Source of the DNA: Epiperipatus broadwayi
Lineage: Eukaryota; Onychophora; Udeonychophora; Euonychophora; Peripatidae
Length of the DNA: 64,000 bases
Assembly: GCA_028023455.1 (NCBI GenBank)
Contig: JAQFVV010000030.1
Location: 2,870,501-2,934,500 of the forward strand
Direction: 5' to 3'
Shown here: piece after piece, positions 9,531-22,230 of the stretch
Numbering within the stretch: position 1 is the first letter of the stretch
How the letters are laid out: every line of letters begins with the position of its first letter
Position numbers and translations under genes: made by a program
Notes under the pieces: generated by a model
The model's input: the letters and a program-made list of their open reading frames with translations, nothing else
What the model was told of the DNA's origin: nothing
Databases searched by the model: none

Positions 9531-12500
9531 TCTTAATTTTCTTATATTTCTAAAGGTCAGCCATCATAGAATAATATAAATATCTATTGGAATTTATTTA
9601 TGAAAAAATTAGTTTTTAAAAAGTTATATTGAATGCAAATTATCAATAACAGTATATCACATGTATATCTGAGATATGTACTGATTCTCAATTGTATTTA
9701 TAATATAAAAGCAACACTTTTGCAATTCTAAAATTGAATATTGGACCTTGAAAAAATGTGAGGAGGAAAGTATTAATGGCAAATCATTTAAATCTGGTTA
9801 TTTCTAAATCCATCATCCCAATGCAGCAAACTTATACATAGATTACAATTTATGCAAAGAAACTCATTTGTCATAAGGTTGAATTGTTAAAAAAAGTCAA
9901 TTAGTTTCTCTGGTTTTGATTCTCAATTATGTATGAAATATAAAAGCAAAAAATTTAGATCTTTGTACTAAGAATTTGTCCTCAAAATGTCCATAAAAAC
10001 AATGGTGGTGAATCATCTGATATCTAATTACTGTTATATTAGCATTTACACTAATAGATTACAATTTGTAAATAGCATACAAAGAATTTGTAATTTTTAT
10101 TATCATATTTTCTGTTACATACATATATAAAATTTATTCATAATTATAAATTTAAATTTATTTATTTATTTATTTATAATTAATTTCTTTAAGCAATATT
10201 AATTAATAAATTGTACTTTATAAATTATGTTAATAAAGTACAATTAAACTATGTTAATAAATTAAGTTTAATTTTTCTCAATTAGCAGTGTTTAAATTTT
10301 TTTAAGAAATAGTCTTTTTAAATGTAATTTAATACAATCAATAATAAGTATTTTATATTTTCTTTATAAATATGGTCTATTAATTTCAATGTATTTAAAA
10401 ATATCATTTAACACACTTTCACTTTTGAATTGTTTGAAAATCTGTTAGTTTCTTATTTGAAAAGGCCATGAAATTTTTTATTTATTTAAACATTTATTTT
10501 TACAATTATATCTTTTTTCTATATCATATATTGATACACTTTACATTATTTATTACAAACATAAACTTTCAAATGATAGATAGTCTAAAAACGAATATTT
10601 GAACTTTGTAAAATATGAAAATTAAATACTAAATAGACTTTGTAACCATAGCAATAGCTTCTTGCATATTGGCTGTAATTTTACCTATTCAAAAAGTTGA
10701 TAGAATAAAATATTAGAAATATAAATTCCATTTTTAAATTCAAATGAAATTTAGGATTAGTTATTGTTAAGGAAGAAAATATATGTTAAATTTAAATATT
10801 AAATTTATTGTTATTAAAATTATTAAAAACAGTTATTGCCAAAAAAACTATTCTTCATAATGAGTAAAGCTGCTTCCGCTTTGCCATAATAAATTTCTTA
10901 CAACTTGTTTTCTTAAAAATAAATGTTTTCAAATAAAATTGAAATATACCATGTAGACTTTTAGTTTAAAGTAAATATTTTACAAAAAAAAATATTGTAT
11001 AAATAATTTTTAACATGGAAACATATTACAGAAAATTATAATTTTTCTTTTCAAACAAAATTTTCAGCTATTGAAATAAAAATGAAGCAGGTCTGACATT
11101 TCATATGCAAATTATATATTGTAATTTTCTAAATGACCATCTTATGCTACCATCTTCAGATTTTTTCCAAATAATAATTTTAAAGTGATTCCTGCAATAA
11201 AATAAAACAGTACTCCATTTTAGGTTATAGCTAGGCTCAAAATAATGAATAAAAGATATAGTAGCCACAGTGCCATTATAACACCCAAAACATGCCAATA
11301 TAAGTGATTTTGTATCTGCTGAATAACATGTTAAATCTTGCATTTTTAATTTTATAATCCATTTTTTATTTCAATTTTTCTCCAATGTTTAACCATCTTA
11401 CATGGTCACTGGCAAAAATATTTCTATAAAATATAAATGTATAATAAATATCTATAAAGAATTTCCAAAACAACATAAATATTAAACCACATAAATTACA
11501 AATGTTTTAAAGCTAACTTCTTGCTTATTTTCATATGCCTCTACGAAATTTTAATTTTAATTTTTTATTTAATTTACATTTTTGTATAAAGTACTCTTCA
11601 ATTATTATAAATACCAGCTTTGAATAGAAAGTGTTAAGAATCTGCTATAATTGTAGAAGTGTAATTATAATAACAAGTATATTTTATATAAAAATTAAAA
11701 TTAAATTTTAAAAAATGTAAAAGGATGTAAAAACATAAGAAAGTAAACCAAAAAAATTGTAATATATGTGATAAAATATTTTTATTATATTATTTTGGAA
11801 ATTTATTGTAGATTATTTGTAAATATACATATATTGTTTAGGAATATCCTTGAAAATGTTCATAGAATATAGGTGAAATATTGTACGAAAATTGAAATAA
11901 ATAAAAGTTCATAAAATAAAAAACAAGATTAAAAAAAAATTGTGTTAAATATTTTTTTAAAAATATTGAATCTTTTAAAAGCCCCAAGTATTTGAATATT
12001 TGTAAGCACCCCCCCCCCCCATTTTACCATTATAATTTTTTCTTGCTTTTGTTTAAATTTATAAAATTTCCTATTCCAAACAAAAATCAAGATTCAAAGG
12101 TTTTGGAATAGTGGTATTCAACTTGCACTAATCTTTTATATACCCATATTGATATATTATTTGAATTATTAATTTTTTGTTCACACATTAAAAATTTGAT
12201 AATTAATCAATTAATGTTTTTTTTAATTTTTTTTTTTTTTGATTTAATATCAATTTGTGATCATGTGCAAATTAAAATCTTAATTTCTCTGTAAATTTTT
12301 TTTGTTGAAAATTAACGATTTCCCTAATAACTAATTTTAATAATATTCCATAAAATTCTCAAAACATCTGGCATTTTTTCCTCTATATCTGACTGACATT
12401 ACAAATGATAGACAATTGTTGATAACTTTCAAAAAAATCATACAATACCATCATAAAAATTAGTTGTTTCTTCTAAAAAAAGTCATTTAACACTACAAAG

Positions 12501-13125
12501 AAATTACAACCACCACTGAAATACAGTCACAAATCACATGATCATCATTTTTACTTTTAGAAGATTTTTGTACTTTAGTTTTCTAAAGTTTGATAATAGA
12601 GTACCAAAATGAAATGCTTAAAATTATTATTGTGTTAAAAATAATTTGTGTCCTTGAGTGAGGATATTTTTTATAATTGAAATTATAAACATTTTACACT
12701 TTTAATGAGGATTCTTAGGCCTTTTTAAAAAATCTTAAATGTAATACTATTTCACATAAAGTTGACATGTTTATTTCAACCTGAAGAAATAGACAATGCA
12801 GAGACAAAAATATATTCTTTATTTAGGTTTTTTTTTAAAACACTGACATCCACTTTTCTTTTTTTATCAACCTTTTCATATGTTCTATGACGTTTATGAA
12901 TTTAAAGAAACGTTAATTAACTTTATTCAATACTATTATAACAAAGAGGATATTGGCAACAATCCATAAATGAGAACGGTGGGGATAATTATTTTTTAAT
13001 ATGCATTTCTACTCCATTTCATAATTTATTTTTATATAAATGACATTATTAAAAGGAAATCTTTGTTATAAGAATGGTGCGTCATCGCTATATATTTTCA
13101 AAGATAAACCGGTGCTTATCAGGTT
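9531..13125. other. A+T-rich sequence, no gene seen
   Basis: About 3.6 kb with no recognisable element. A duplicated motif near 9690-9760 and 9905-9990 (TGATTCTCAATT, then ATATAAAAGCAA) hints at an old tandem duplication. A run of C at 12007-12019 stands out in this base composition. The 80-codon minus frame at 11101-11343 has no recognisable domain. Confidence 0.45.
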
Positions 13126-13129
13126 TCCT

Positions 13130-13690
13130 CTTTTAATAAAACAAGTTTTAAAAGTAGTTCTAAAGCTTTGATTTATTTTTTATCTTTTAAATGCAAATTT
13201 ATGCATATTTAGATACAAATGTTGATAGTATCTGCTTGGTATTTTGTGCATCACAACATTACATAAAACCAGACAGTTTTGTGGAAATTAAAGAGAAGCA
13301 ACATAATCTATATCAAGAACTCCAGCTGTTGCACTTAATGACAAGCTCCATCAGGGTCTCAGTTATTAGATTGCCGACAACCAGGAAATATCTGCTGCAG
13401 CTGCAGACCTCGCTGATTACCATTAATCTTTTTTCTTCTCTTTTGAAATGAAGGCTTTAGGATTTTATGAAAACAGAAACTGTACTTTACTCAAGATTGC
13501 CATAGCAACGAATTGACGTCACATAGTTTTTCTATTACTTTTTTTTTAAAAAAAAAATTTAACAAGCAATTTGTGAAAGACATTTCCAACTCAAATAAAA
13601 AAAAGACAAGAAAAAAAAATTGAAGGAGTAGAAAACAAAAACAAATATGTATTTAAAAAATTCAATAAGAATGTTAAAAAATTATTAAAA
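13130..13690 (+). promoter_or_regulatory. Duplicated promoter-like block with RFX X-box and CRE, copy 1
   Basis: This block is about 75-80% similar by eye to 48060-48560, in the same orientation. The best conserved core is an RFX-type X-box, ATTGCCATAGCAAC (13496-13509), followed 4 bp later by a perfect CRE, TGACGTCA (13514-13521). Other conserved parts are AAATTAAAGAGAAGCAAC, AAGCTCCATCAGGG, CTGCAGCTGCAGA and AATCTTTTTTCTTCTCTTTT. RFX and CREB-type factors bind such adjacent sites in known enhancers. An 86-codon frame overlaps it but is broken by indels in the other copy, so I read the block as regulatory or non-coding. No downstream gene was identified. Confidence 0.45.
13514..13521. promoter_or_regulatory. 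CRE palindrome TGACGTCA
   Basis: A full 8-bp cAMP-response element, preceded by an X-box half CATAGCAAC. The composite is preserved at identical spacing at 48434-48441. Confidence 0.5.
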
Positions 13691-15288
13691 GAAAAATTTT
13701 ATTACCCTTCTTTTTTTGTTTTGCACTATTATTAATTTAATTTAAAAAATAATTGATAATTCCCAACTTTGTAAATAAAATATTTTTAATAATAGTTTTA
13801 AAACTTTTCATTTATTCCAAGAAAAATAACATTTTCTCAGTATTACTTTTAAAAAATACGCACACACGCGCACACATACATCAAAATAAATATTATTGAA
13901 ATTGTTGATTAAGAAAGGATATAAATACACTATAATAGGGAAATATACACATTTTGATTTGCAATTTCTACATTCTCAACTACCTGTAAAAGTCATCGTA
14001 TAATTAATTGTTCAGGAAGTCACATGACATTCAAGCAATCTAGTGGCAGACTGGGCATTAACAGTTCCATTCATTTAATTTGAATCCACTTTGGGTTATG
14101 TTATGCAACTGAAAATCGATCTTAAACTCTTTAGCTCAGAATTTGCCAATCTGTTATTGAGCAAAACCACACAGCATCCGACTAAATATTAAATGCATTT
14201 AATATCTCAATCAGAAACATCATATTGATAATGCTTTAGGCAATAACAAACAATTATTTGATTATTATTTATAAAAAAGCATTGCCAAAATATGATTTTC
14301 AAACTGTAAATCTGCCGTCATGTCCTGCTTTAATCAGTTTTTTTCCTAATTAATGATTTAAATCATCCAAATTTCTTTATCTCAGGCCTCTAACTTATTA
14401 AAGTACTAGATTTAAAATCATTTTAACGGTCTGGTATTTTAAAGCAAATGTATAAAATTATTATTATTAGATAACACTAACAGTGGTTTTTAAAAAAATT
14501 TTCAAAGACGCACTTATCATTGTGTTGTTGGAGTACTTCAATTCTTGCTAGTTGTTCTCTTGTTTTCACCATCAACCTTCAAAGCACTCTATCGTTTTCT
14601 GTTAAATTAGATAATCTCATATTAGAATCAAAATAACACAATTTTATCCTGGTCAAATATTTGTGTTTCAAACAAAAGTATGTAAAGAATGACTGTTATA
14701 GCCCAACTTGCCTCCAACTAATGTACTTGTTCAGATTATGTAATACTGATCAGATTGAACACTCATTGCTGCAGATCAATAGGTATATGAGTAGATAAAA
14801 TATATCCAACAGCAGAAACAGGCCAATAGGTAATGATACTCAGTGAATCTGTTTGCTCTCTTTGTGAAAAAGATCTGGTTATAAATAGGCAGTCCATTTG
14901 GAGATAAGATTAGACATTAACAAATAATTGTGTGAACTGAATAGCAATATACACATTATCCACAATATTGCTATAGTAGTGAGATAACTTTGCATTGAAC
15001 TAGAAACTGTTAGAATAGAAATCTAACATGAGGCAAGCTATCATGGTACCACAGGGAGTGTCATTCTACTTGCACATTAGGCAAGCCATTGTACAGCTGA
15101 AAATGTTAGGTAAACTTATCAGGTGAATGTATAACTGTTGTATATGTATTATAAATATATGTTGTGCTTACATTAGTAAATATTTAGTTGTATTTGCCTG
15201 TGAATGCTAATAATTCTATCATAATTTCTATGCTTTTCAATAATAGTAGTCTACGCAATTTAGAGAGAAAAAATATATAATTAATACT
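13691..15288. other. A+T-rich sequence, no gene seen
   Basis: Weak similarity to the 48.9-49.1 kb region persists near 13980-14110 (TCAGGAAG, then CAATCTAGTGGCAGACTGG against CAATAGCGGACTGG), suggesting that the duplication was longer. Otherwise I see nothing coding. A short run of alternating C, A and G lies at 13859-13875. Confidence 0.4.
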
Positions 15289-15300
15289 ATCAGTTTAAAA
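15289..15300. repeat. Left target-site duplication of the RTE LINE
   Basis: ATCAGTTTAAAA, repeated perfectly at 18555-18566 directly after the LINE tail. Confidence 0.85.
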
Positions 15301-15732
15301 GCTGCAGAAAGGAGTTTACTATTAACTGAAAGGAGACCCTTTGATTCCTCTTGGTTGCCTTAAAGGAACCAAGCAGGGCAAATTTCTAATGTCCACTCCA
15401 TATGTTCTTGTCATTGCAGCTGTTATTACTATGTGATTATTCATATAGTATATGAATATGGATGGGCTCCTCACCAACACGCATTAGCCAGCATGGTGAC
15501 TTTATTGGCTTTTTACCTCTGAGTTTAAGATCAAGAAACACCATGGTCTTTCTTCTCAGTTGCCTGATAAGGCAGAATGAATGTTTGTGTAAATGATATT
15601 TTCCCAATAGACATATACAAATTATGACAGACAAAAATAAATCCTGGCCCTCATTCCCAGGAGGCTGTAAAGTCACCAACTAAGGCAGCAGTTGGTGGCC
15701 GAAGGCGGAGGGTGCTAAGAATCCCCTGATTG

Positions 15733-16530
15733 CGAACCCAGGCAGCCATTTGATGACAACTTTTTATTTAGGTATTTACAATGGCAAATCATTTTCAAGT
15801 GAAGGAAGATTGCAAGAATTAGAAGAAGAACTGTCTTATATTAAATGGGACATTATTGGACTATGTGAAATTAGGAGAAAAGGTGAAGAGACAATTGATT
15901 TAAAAAGTGGACATGTACTCTATTATAAAAGGCACAAATATTGGAAATACAAGTGGATCAGGATTCATTATAAATAAAAAATGGAAGAACAATATTGTCG
16001 ATATTGATGGTGTATCAGACAGAGTGGCAACTTAATAGCATATACCAAATGCAGATAATTCATATTTATGCCCCAACAAGTGCTCATAGTGATGAAGTTA
16101 TAGAAGATTTTTATATGGATGTACAAAAGGCTTTTGATCAGAGTAAACAACATTTTAAAATTGTTATGGGAGACTTTAATGCTAGAATTGGTAGACAAAT
16201 GAAAGATGAAATTGCTGTAGGTAATTTTGGTTATGGTAATAGAAATGAGAGAGGACATAGACTTGTGGAGTTTGCAGAAAAAGAAAAACTTTATATTATG
16301 AATTCATTTTTTTGAAAAAAATGTTAAAAGGAAATGGACATGGAAGCATCCAAATGAAGGTACAGCAGAATTGGATTATATTTTGACTAACAGAAAATAC
16401 ATATTTCAAGATTGTAATGTTCTTAATAAATTTAACACAGGAAGTGATCATCATTTAGGAAGATGTAAGATATGTGTTAATGCAAAACTAGAGAAACAAA
16501 AATTATTAAGAAAAACCAATTTTTACAGTT
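15733..16530 (+). pseudogene. RTE endonuclease domain, broken
   Basis: This region encodes an exonuclease/endonuclease/phosphatase-type nuclease that nicks target DNA during LINE insertion. Translated in shifting frames it shows an early LGIYNGKSF and LCEIRRKGE, the metal-binding E region. The central block at 15995-16315 has GDFNARIG and NFGYGNRNERG. The distal block (after 16318) has RKWTWKHPN, ELDYILTNRKY and a GSDHHL motif carrying the catalytic Asp-His. At least one frameshift after ~15960, a stop at 16313-16315 and further stops break it. In the minus copy the same motifs lie at about 25860-26500. The domain content is clear; no functional protein can be made from this locus. Confidence 0.88.
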
Positions 16531-16599
16531 GATATTCCTAATCTTCAGAAACATTCTAATGAATTTAAATTAGAACTTACAAATTGGTTTCAAGTATTA

Positions 16600-18530
16600 G
16601 CAGATTTTGATCATGATTCAGATTTGAATGAAATTAATATGAAAACAACTGATACACTTTTATAAACTGCAACACAGATAGTGGGTAGAAAAAAGCAGCA
16701 ATTGACCAATAAAATTTCTACTGAGACTAGAGAATTTATGAAGAAAAGAAGGAATATGAGGATATTCAACAATGATAAAGGATTGAATATCTCAAATTTT
16801 GTAAAATGATGCAGAAAAGAGTTGAAAATGATATAAGAAAGTATAATTGTGAACTAGCAAAGAAAGCTGTAGAAGAGAATAAAAGTCTAAAGAGTGTAAA
16901 ACAACATTTTGATATTGGTAGGAAATTTATATCTGCAATAAGAAAAAAAGATGGCATTATTACTAGACAGAGAGATGACATCTTAAAATGTGTAGAAAAC
17001 TTCTATCAAGAATTATATAGTAATAAAGAACAAGTGCCTCTTATACATATTATATCTTCTGAATTGCCCAGAATTTTGAATGAGGAAGTGAGACATGCAA
17101 TTAAATATATGAAGAAAGGGAAGGCTCCAGGTAATGATGGAATTATAATTGATATATTAAAAGAAGCAGGTGAATAAATAGAATTTTTTTTTTAGCAAAG
17201 TTACATACCAAATGTCTAAATGATAAAGATGTACCAGATGATTGGAAGAATGCAGCAATAATATTAACATTTAAAAAAGGTGATAAAGAAGATATTAGAA
17301 ATTACAGACCTATAAGCCTTTTATCAGTTTTATACAAATTTTTTACCAAGATAATTACAAATCATCTACAAAGAACACTGGATTTCCACCAACCAAGGGA
17401 ACAAGCTGAATTTAAAAGTGGTTTTAGTACAGTAGATCATATCCAGGTATTGAGAGAAGTTATAGAAAGGACAAATGAATATGAGTTGCCATTATGTTGT
17501 GGATTTTTAGATTATGAAAAGGCTTTTGATTCTATAAACATTTCTTCAGTGATTAAAGCATTGGATCATCAAGGTATATTTTAAAGAATATTTATAAAAA
17601 TGCAACAGCAACAATTAGATTACATAATGATACTGGGAAAGTCAACATTGAGAAAGGTGTAAGACAAGGTGACTCCATATCTCCAAAACGTTTTACAGCA
17701 GTGTTGCAAGAAATATTTTGTGGATTAAAATGGGAAACTAAAGGAGTGAAAGTAAATGGAGATTATTTAAGTCATTTAGATTTTGCAGATGATATAATTG
17801 TTTTTGCAAATAGTGCTTCAGAGCTGCAGAAAATGTTGCAGGAGTTATCAAATGAAAGTAGGAAAGTAGGACTAAAGATAAATGTTAAAAAGACTAAAGT
17901 AATGTTTAATCGATTTGCTCAAAATATAAAAGTAAAGATTGATTATGATGAATTAGAAGAAGTTAACAGTTACAAATACCTTGGTCAGATTATTAATACA
18001 GATAGAAACATAATGGATGAAATTAATCATATAATTAAACTTGGTTGGAGTGCTTTTGGTAGAAATAACTTGATACTAAAAGGAAATGTGCCTATGTGTT
18101 TGAAAATGAAGGTTTTTAACAAATGTGTTTTACCAGTTCTTACTTATGGATCTGAGACTTGGACACTTAATAGAAGAGCAATACAGAGACTCCAGACCAC
18201 TCAAAGAAGTATGGAGAGATGCATGTTGGGAGTAACAAGAAGAGATCGAAAATACAATGTATGGGTAAGAGAACAAACAGGTGTTACTGACCTCATTGAA
18301 AAAATTAAAAGATTGAAGTGGAGTTAGGATGGACATATTGCTAGAAGAGGTGATAATAGATGGACAATTGAAATCTTAAATTGGATTCCAAGAGATTGTA
18401 AGAGATCCAGAAAGAGACCACATGTGAGATGGATGGATGAAAGAAGAAAGTATGCAGGGGTGATGTGGAGAAGAGAAGCTAAAGATCGGAGAAGATGGAT
18501 TAAACTTGGAGAGACCTTCATCCTGCAGTG
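16600..18530 (+). pseudogene. RTE reverse transcriptase and C-terminal region, broken
   Basis: The RT landmarks appear in the expected order: MKKGKAPGNDGI (near 17115), NYRPISLLS (about 17305), FLDYEKAFDSI for motif A (about 17505), GVRQGDSISPKRF for motif B (about 17660) and LDFADDIIVF with the catalytic DD for motif C (about 17780). Then come KTKVMF and YKYLGQIIN. The longest open piece, 17701-18327 (208 residues), covers motif C, the thumb and part of the C-terminal block with GSETWTLNRRAI. Frameshifts near 17180 and 17580 and a stop at 18325-18327 interrupt the ORF. The enzyme would copy element RNA at a nicked target. Confidence 0.9.
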
Positions 18531-18554
18531 GATTGATAATGGTTGTTGATGATG

Positions 18555-18566
18555 ATCAGTTTAAAA
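18555..18566. repeat. Right target-site duplication of the RTE LINE
   Basis: ATCAGTTTAAAA, identical to 15289-15300; it abuts the GATGATG tail. Confidence 0.85.
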
Positions 18567-18819
18567 AGATTGTTATTTATGAAAATGTTACCAGTATATC
18601 TAAAATTTCAAACTTTCAATCCAATTTAGTTGTTTAAAAAGATCATGAACATTGTTATCCATTTAAATGAATAAATAAAACAAAATACACAATCATATGG
18701 TTAAATTTCTCAGAAAATTTATATGATATTTGAGTAGCTTAGTAACAAATTGAGAATTTAATAGCTTATAGATATAATAAACACCTCCATACTTCCCATT
18801 CTTTTTAAATTCACTTAAA

Positions 18820-18925
18820 TAAAGATATAATAAAAGACAAATAAAATGTCCAGATGCATTTCATGCTGAACCAGCACTCATCAGTTGGCCCAGGTCACTA
18901 TCTCTCATAAAGGTTAATAACTCCG
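18820..18925 (-). mobile_element. Family A repeat fragment containing a hammerhead
   Basis: On minus the order is a GAGATAGTGACCTGGG stretch, the hammerhead block, then ACATTTTATTTGTC, as in other family A copies. No tRNA-like tail is attached, so it is a fragment of subtype 2. It ends at a (GT)n microsatellite. Confidence 0.6.
18850..18888 (-). ncRNA. Hammerhead motif, family A subtype 2 (core boxes intact)
   Basis: On minus: CCAA, CTGATGA, GTGCTG-GTT-CAGCA-T, GAAA, TGCATC, then TGG. Both catalytic boxes and a 5-6 bp stem II are intact. One T appears lost before TGG compared with the copy at 30538 (ATC then TTGA), weakening stem I to about three pairs. Confidence 0.6.
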
Positions 18926-18946
18926 TGTGTGTGTGTGTGTGTGTGT
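18925..18946 (+). repeat. (GT)n microsatellite
   Basis: Eleven uninterrupted GT dinucleotides next to the family A fragment. Confidence 0.9.
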
Positions 18947-20400
18947 AAAATACAAAATCAGATATATTAATCTTTAACTCACGTTTAAAGTTTATATCTG
19001 TGCTAGAGATAATCTCTAGGTTCGAAAATGATTAATAACAATCATTATTGTATTTATCTAAAATGGACGGCGTCAAAGTTGTGAGTGGAGGAAGTTACAA
19101 TGGTAAATGAAAATGTAACAATTTAATAGCTCTATCAGTCTGAATAGAGTTTTTCTTAAAAAAAAAAAAAATTACACCACTCAATTAAGAATCGAGCTTC
19201 GCTTAGCTTAAGTTTAACACCCTATCACTAAGGTCTAAGTTGCATAAAGTTCACCAGAATATGTGATTTTAAAAAAATATATATATTGTCTTGGGTTCAA
19301 ATTTGAAAAAATGAATTAATATAATTAATTGTTTAATAATATGATCTGTATAATAAAAAACACTAAATTTAGTGTATATACATTTGTAAATGGTTTTTTA
19401 AAGTTTATGCATAAATTTATATTAATAATTCTATTATTATACCTATATTTATTATTTGCATCAGTTATATATTGTTTTTAGCATAAAATAAAACAAACTC
19501 AATGTCTTTAAAAGTACATCACTGTAAATGTTTAAATTTGGATTTTTATCAACAAATTTTATTATTTTTTGGTTTTAAAAAAAGTTTATTAATTCATATA
19601 TAATTATGTCTCCTATAATTCCGAACACATACATTATCATTAAGTGGTAGAAGTATTTCCTACCATTTATGTTATGTTTTTAACACACCTTTTGCTAATG
19701 ATTCATTGACAATTTACTGTACAAATATATTACAGTATTCATAATATAATAATAACCAGTAATTAAATTCTTTACAACAGCTATATAAATATCAAAATTT
19801 TTTATACATTAAAAGCCTTAGTATTCATAATATATTATTAGAAACTGTAATTTAATTTGAATGTGATGTGGTTTTATCTGGATACAATTGCAATTTTGGG
19901 CATCAATAATTTAAAGATGCTCCACATACTGATACCACAGAAAAAACGTTGTGCAGGTACAACATCCTGAGCAAATCAAATTTTTAAATAAATACCACCA
20001 TAAATTTTCATGCTTTGTCTGTTTCATTTCATTTATGCATTTTTTTTTTTACATAACACATTTATTCCGTTTTTGTTTTTTTACTGATTAAATACTATAA
20101 TTTTTTTTTATATTTTTATAATAACTCAACAATTATTGATATAAAAGTATGTGGTTTTCTCTAATTCCAGACCTAATGTACTTTTACGATTAATACTAAT
20201 TTTGATAACAATTTTCTAATTTGCTGAAAATTGGTATTTTGATAATTCTATTAATCATACTGTTCAGATATCATAAATTATATTTCAGTAACTTCTTGAT
20301 TATCATGGAAATTAGTCTCTTTTCATATTTATTTATGCATCACTATCAATAAAAGCAGCATTTCTCTATCAAGTATGTCCATCTTCTTCTATGTATTTAA
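18947..20400. other. A+T-rich sequence, no gene seen
   Basis: No supported gene. Poly-A at 19159-19171, and TATTCATAATAT occurs twice (19736 and 19823). Nothing else could be assigned. Confidence 0.4.
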
Positions 20401-20402
20401 AT

Positions 20403-20755
20403 GGGCACTGTCCTATACATGAGGGGTCAGAGTGACTTGACATCAACATGGGCATAGCAACAATATTGGCATCAGCATGAGATTTGGGCATTCTATCAGA
20501 TTTTCAATGATATGGATGGGTGGAGTCTATTGAAGCCTGTCCATTAAAGTACAAAGATTTGCTATCATAATATAAACTGAGCACTGATTATATATATATA
20601 TATGTATGGGAGATGATAATCTGGACCAACTGATGAGTGCTGGTTCAGCACAAAATGTAGTGGTGATTATGTGCAGCAGTAATATGAGGTAGTGTGGATA
20701 GTTGAAGGTTGCTTGAAAGTCTGAGTTTAAATCCTCTATATTTAACATGATCATA
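20403..20755 (+). mobile_element. Family A hammerhead SINE, single unit
   Basis: Collinear with the units at 59991 and 62229: a CCTATACATGAGGGG start, a block before TCAGATTTTCAATGA, GAAGCCTGTCCATTAAAGTA, the hammerhead, then a tRNA-like tail with GTCTGAGTTTAAATCC as B-box. The tail (GGATAGTTGAAGG) matches the inverted pair at 44081-44225 better than the 60-kb copies, so it marks a subfamily. Confidence 0.8.
20625..20664 (+). ncRNA. Decayed hammerhead, family A
   Basis: ACCAA, CTGATGA, a perfect 6-bp stem II GTGCTG-GTT-CAGCAC, then AAAA in place of GAAA, and a shortened stem III before TGGT. The G12-equivalent change should abolish cleavage. Confidence 0.65.
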
Positions 20756-21690
20756 AATCTAATAACTGATTTTTACAATTAAAGTCACCTATTATTCTCT
20801 TTTATTAAGGGTGATGATTGGTAAGAAGACTTGTGTTAAAAGCCAGAAATTTTTAATGATAAAGTATATTTTTTATTCTGGATTTAATTATCTTTTGACT
20901 CATAAACATGAGAGATTTTATGGTCAAAGATACAGTATATGTTATCATGTCCTGATTGAAAGAGGATAATTGTTTTTAGATGTTCTATAAGATCTCATTT
21001 TGTTAATTAACATTAGTTTTCTTTAATAAAGTGATGCAGGAAAAGTTAAGAGTTGTGTTTTTATTAAAAACCTCCCAAAAATCATAGAGTTTATCAAAAA
21101 GAGTTGTTGAAATCTTCAGACCCAACAATTTTTAAGAAAGCTGCCAATTAAATTGTAATGTAAAATTAATAGTTTCACAGAATTTATTTCATTAAGAAAT
21201 TATGGAAAATTCTCTAACATTCAATTCACACTTTATGTCAGTTTAATATTTTTTCTCTTGACAATATATAGTTCTTTTCCCTTTCCACTTTGGAAAAATC
21301 TAATTGTTGGTAAATGACTAAAAATTATCTTGGTACTGATGAATATGAGATTTTTGCAGTTTCCAGCTAAATAAGTAACTATTTTTATTTTTCATTCTAT
21401 GAATAAGTACAGTAAGTTTCTGCAAAGTAAGAATTTAGCTGCTTCTGTAAATTTAAGATGTTTTTCTCACTCATTTTTTATTTTTGTTATGAGCTTAACT
21501 ATCATCATGAGGTTATTTACAGATCTCAGAATATGAACACAGACCAGGTGAAAAAAACATCTCCAGCTATTTTTGTCAATTGTAGGAGAAAAACTATAAG
21601 TACTATCAAAGCATGTAACTATTCTTCCAAATATAAGTTTTAAAATTAAATGATTAATACAAGAAATGAAGTTACTTTTTATACAGAAAT
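20756..21690. other. A+T-rich sequence, no gene seen
   Basis: Short frames only (for example 61 codons at 21458-21643, no motif). Nothing else could be supported. Confidence 0.4.
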
Positions 21691-22230
21691 GCTTCAGACT
21701 GGCTTAGATATATAGAAAGACAAGTAAAGAAGAGGGGGACCACCCTTTTCCTGTAAAATTCTCTGTCTTGTGTTTACGGTTTGATCACTATTCAGACAGC
21801 CATCATAACATTTGATTGGCTGTCAGACAAATATTATAAAAAAGTGTGAAAGGTTTGCAGCCTTTCAATTTAATTAAAGCTAATTATCTGCAATTTATAA
21901 AATAAATATTATTTACATAAATTACCGCAATTTATAACATCTAAAAACTACTGCATAGTAAATCATAGGATTTCATGCTGTATATTTGTAATTTAGACTC
22001 AGTGAGTTAAATGTGAAGACATTTAAAGCTTCATGCTTTCAAATCTAAATGCTTTAGACTGGCTTAGATATAGAAAGACAAGATAAGAAGAGGATAGACC
22101 ACCCTTTTCTTGTAAAATTCTCTGTCTTGTGTTTATGGATTGATCACTATTCAGACAACCATCATAACATCTGATTGGCTATCAGATAAGTATTATATAA
22201 TAAGTGTGAGAGGTTTGCAGCCTTTCAATT
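21690..22230 (+). repeat. Tandem pair of the 360-bp repeat
   Basis: The blocks starting GGCTTAGATA at 21701 and 22061 lie exactly 360 bp apart. They share a CACCCTTTTC stretch, GTCTTGTGTTTA, a GATTGGCTGTCAGA-type block and GGTTTGCAGCCTTTCAATTT. The linker contains a tRNA-like arm (GTGAAG, TTTAAAG, CTTCA) before TCTAAATGCTTTAGA. The same family forms the array at 39030-40835, also with a 360-bp step. No hammerhead box was found in it. Confidence 0.8.

Larger units (their letters stand above)
15301..18554 (+). mobile_element. Full-length RTE-clade LINE (degenerate coding)
   Basis: A 3.25-kb non-LTR retrotransposon bounded by a perfect 12-bp target duplication. The order is a ~430-bp 5' region, an apurinic/apyrimidinic-type endonuclease, a reverse transcriptase, a C-terminal block, then GGATTGATAATGG and a short GAT-rich tail. 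Length, single-ORF layout and simple-repeat tail are typical of RTE. The C-terminal block, with AGHIARR-type and RWM residues, is like the RTE proteins common in arthropod genomes. The 5' region is shared with the copy at 23869-27012, which supports the left boundary. Frameshifts and stops make this copy non-autonomous now. Confidence 0.92.

Noticed and set aside
13191-13451. 86-codon plus open frame
   Set aside because: It overlaps the duplicated block, but the second copy at 48 kb has indels and stops in this frame, so coding is not conserved.
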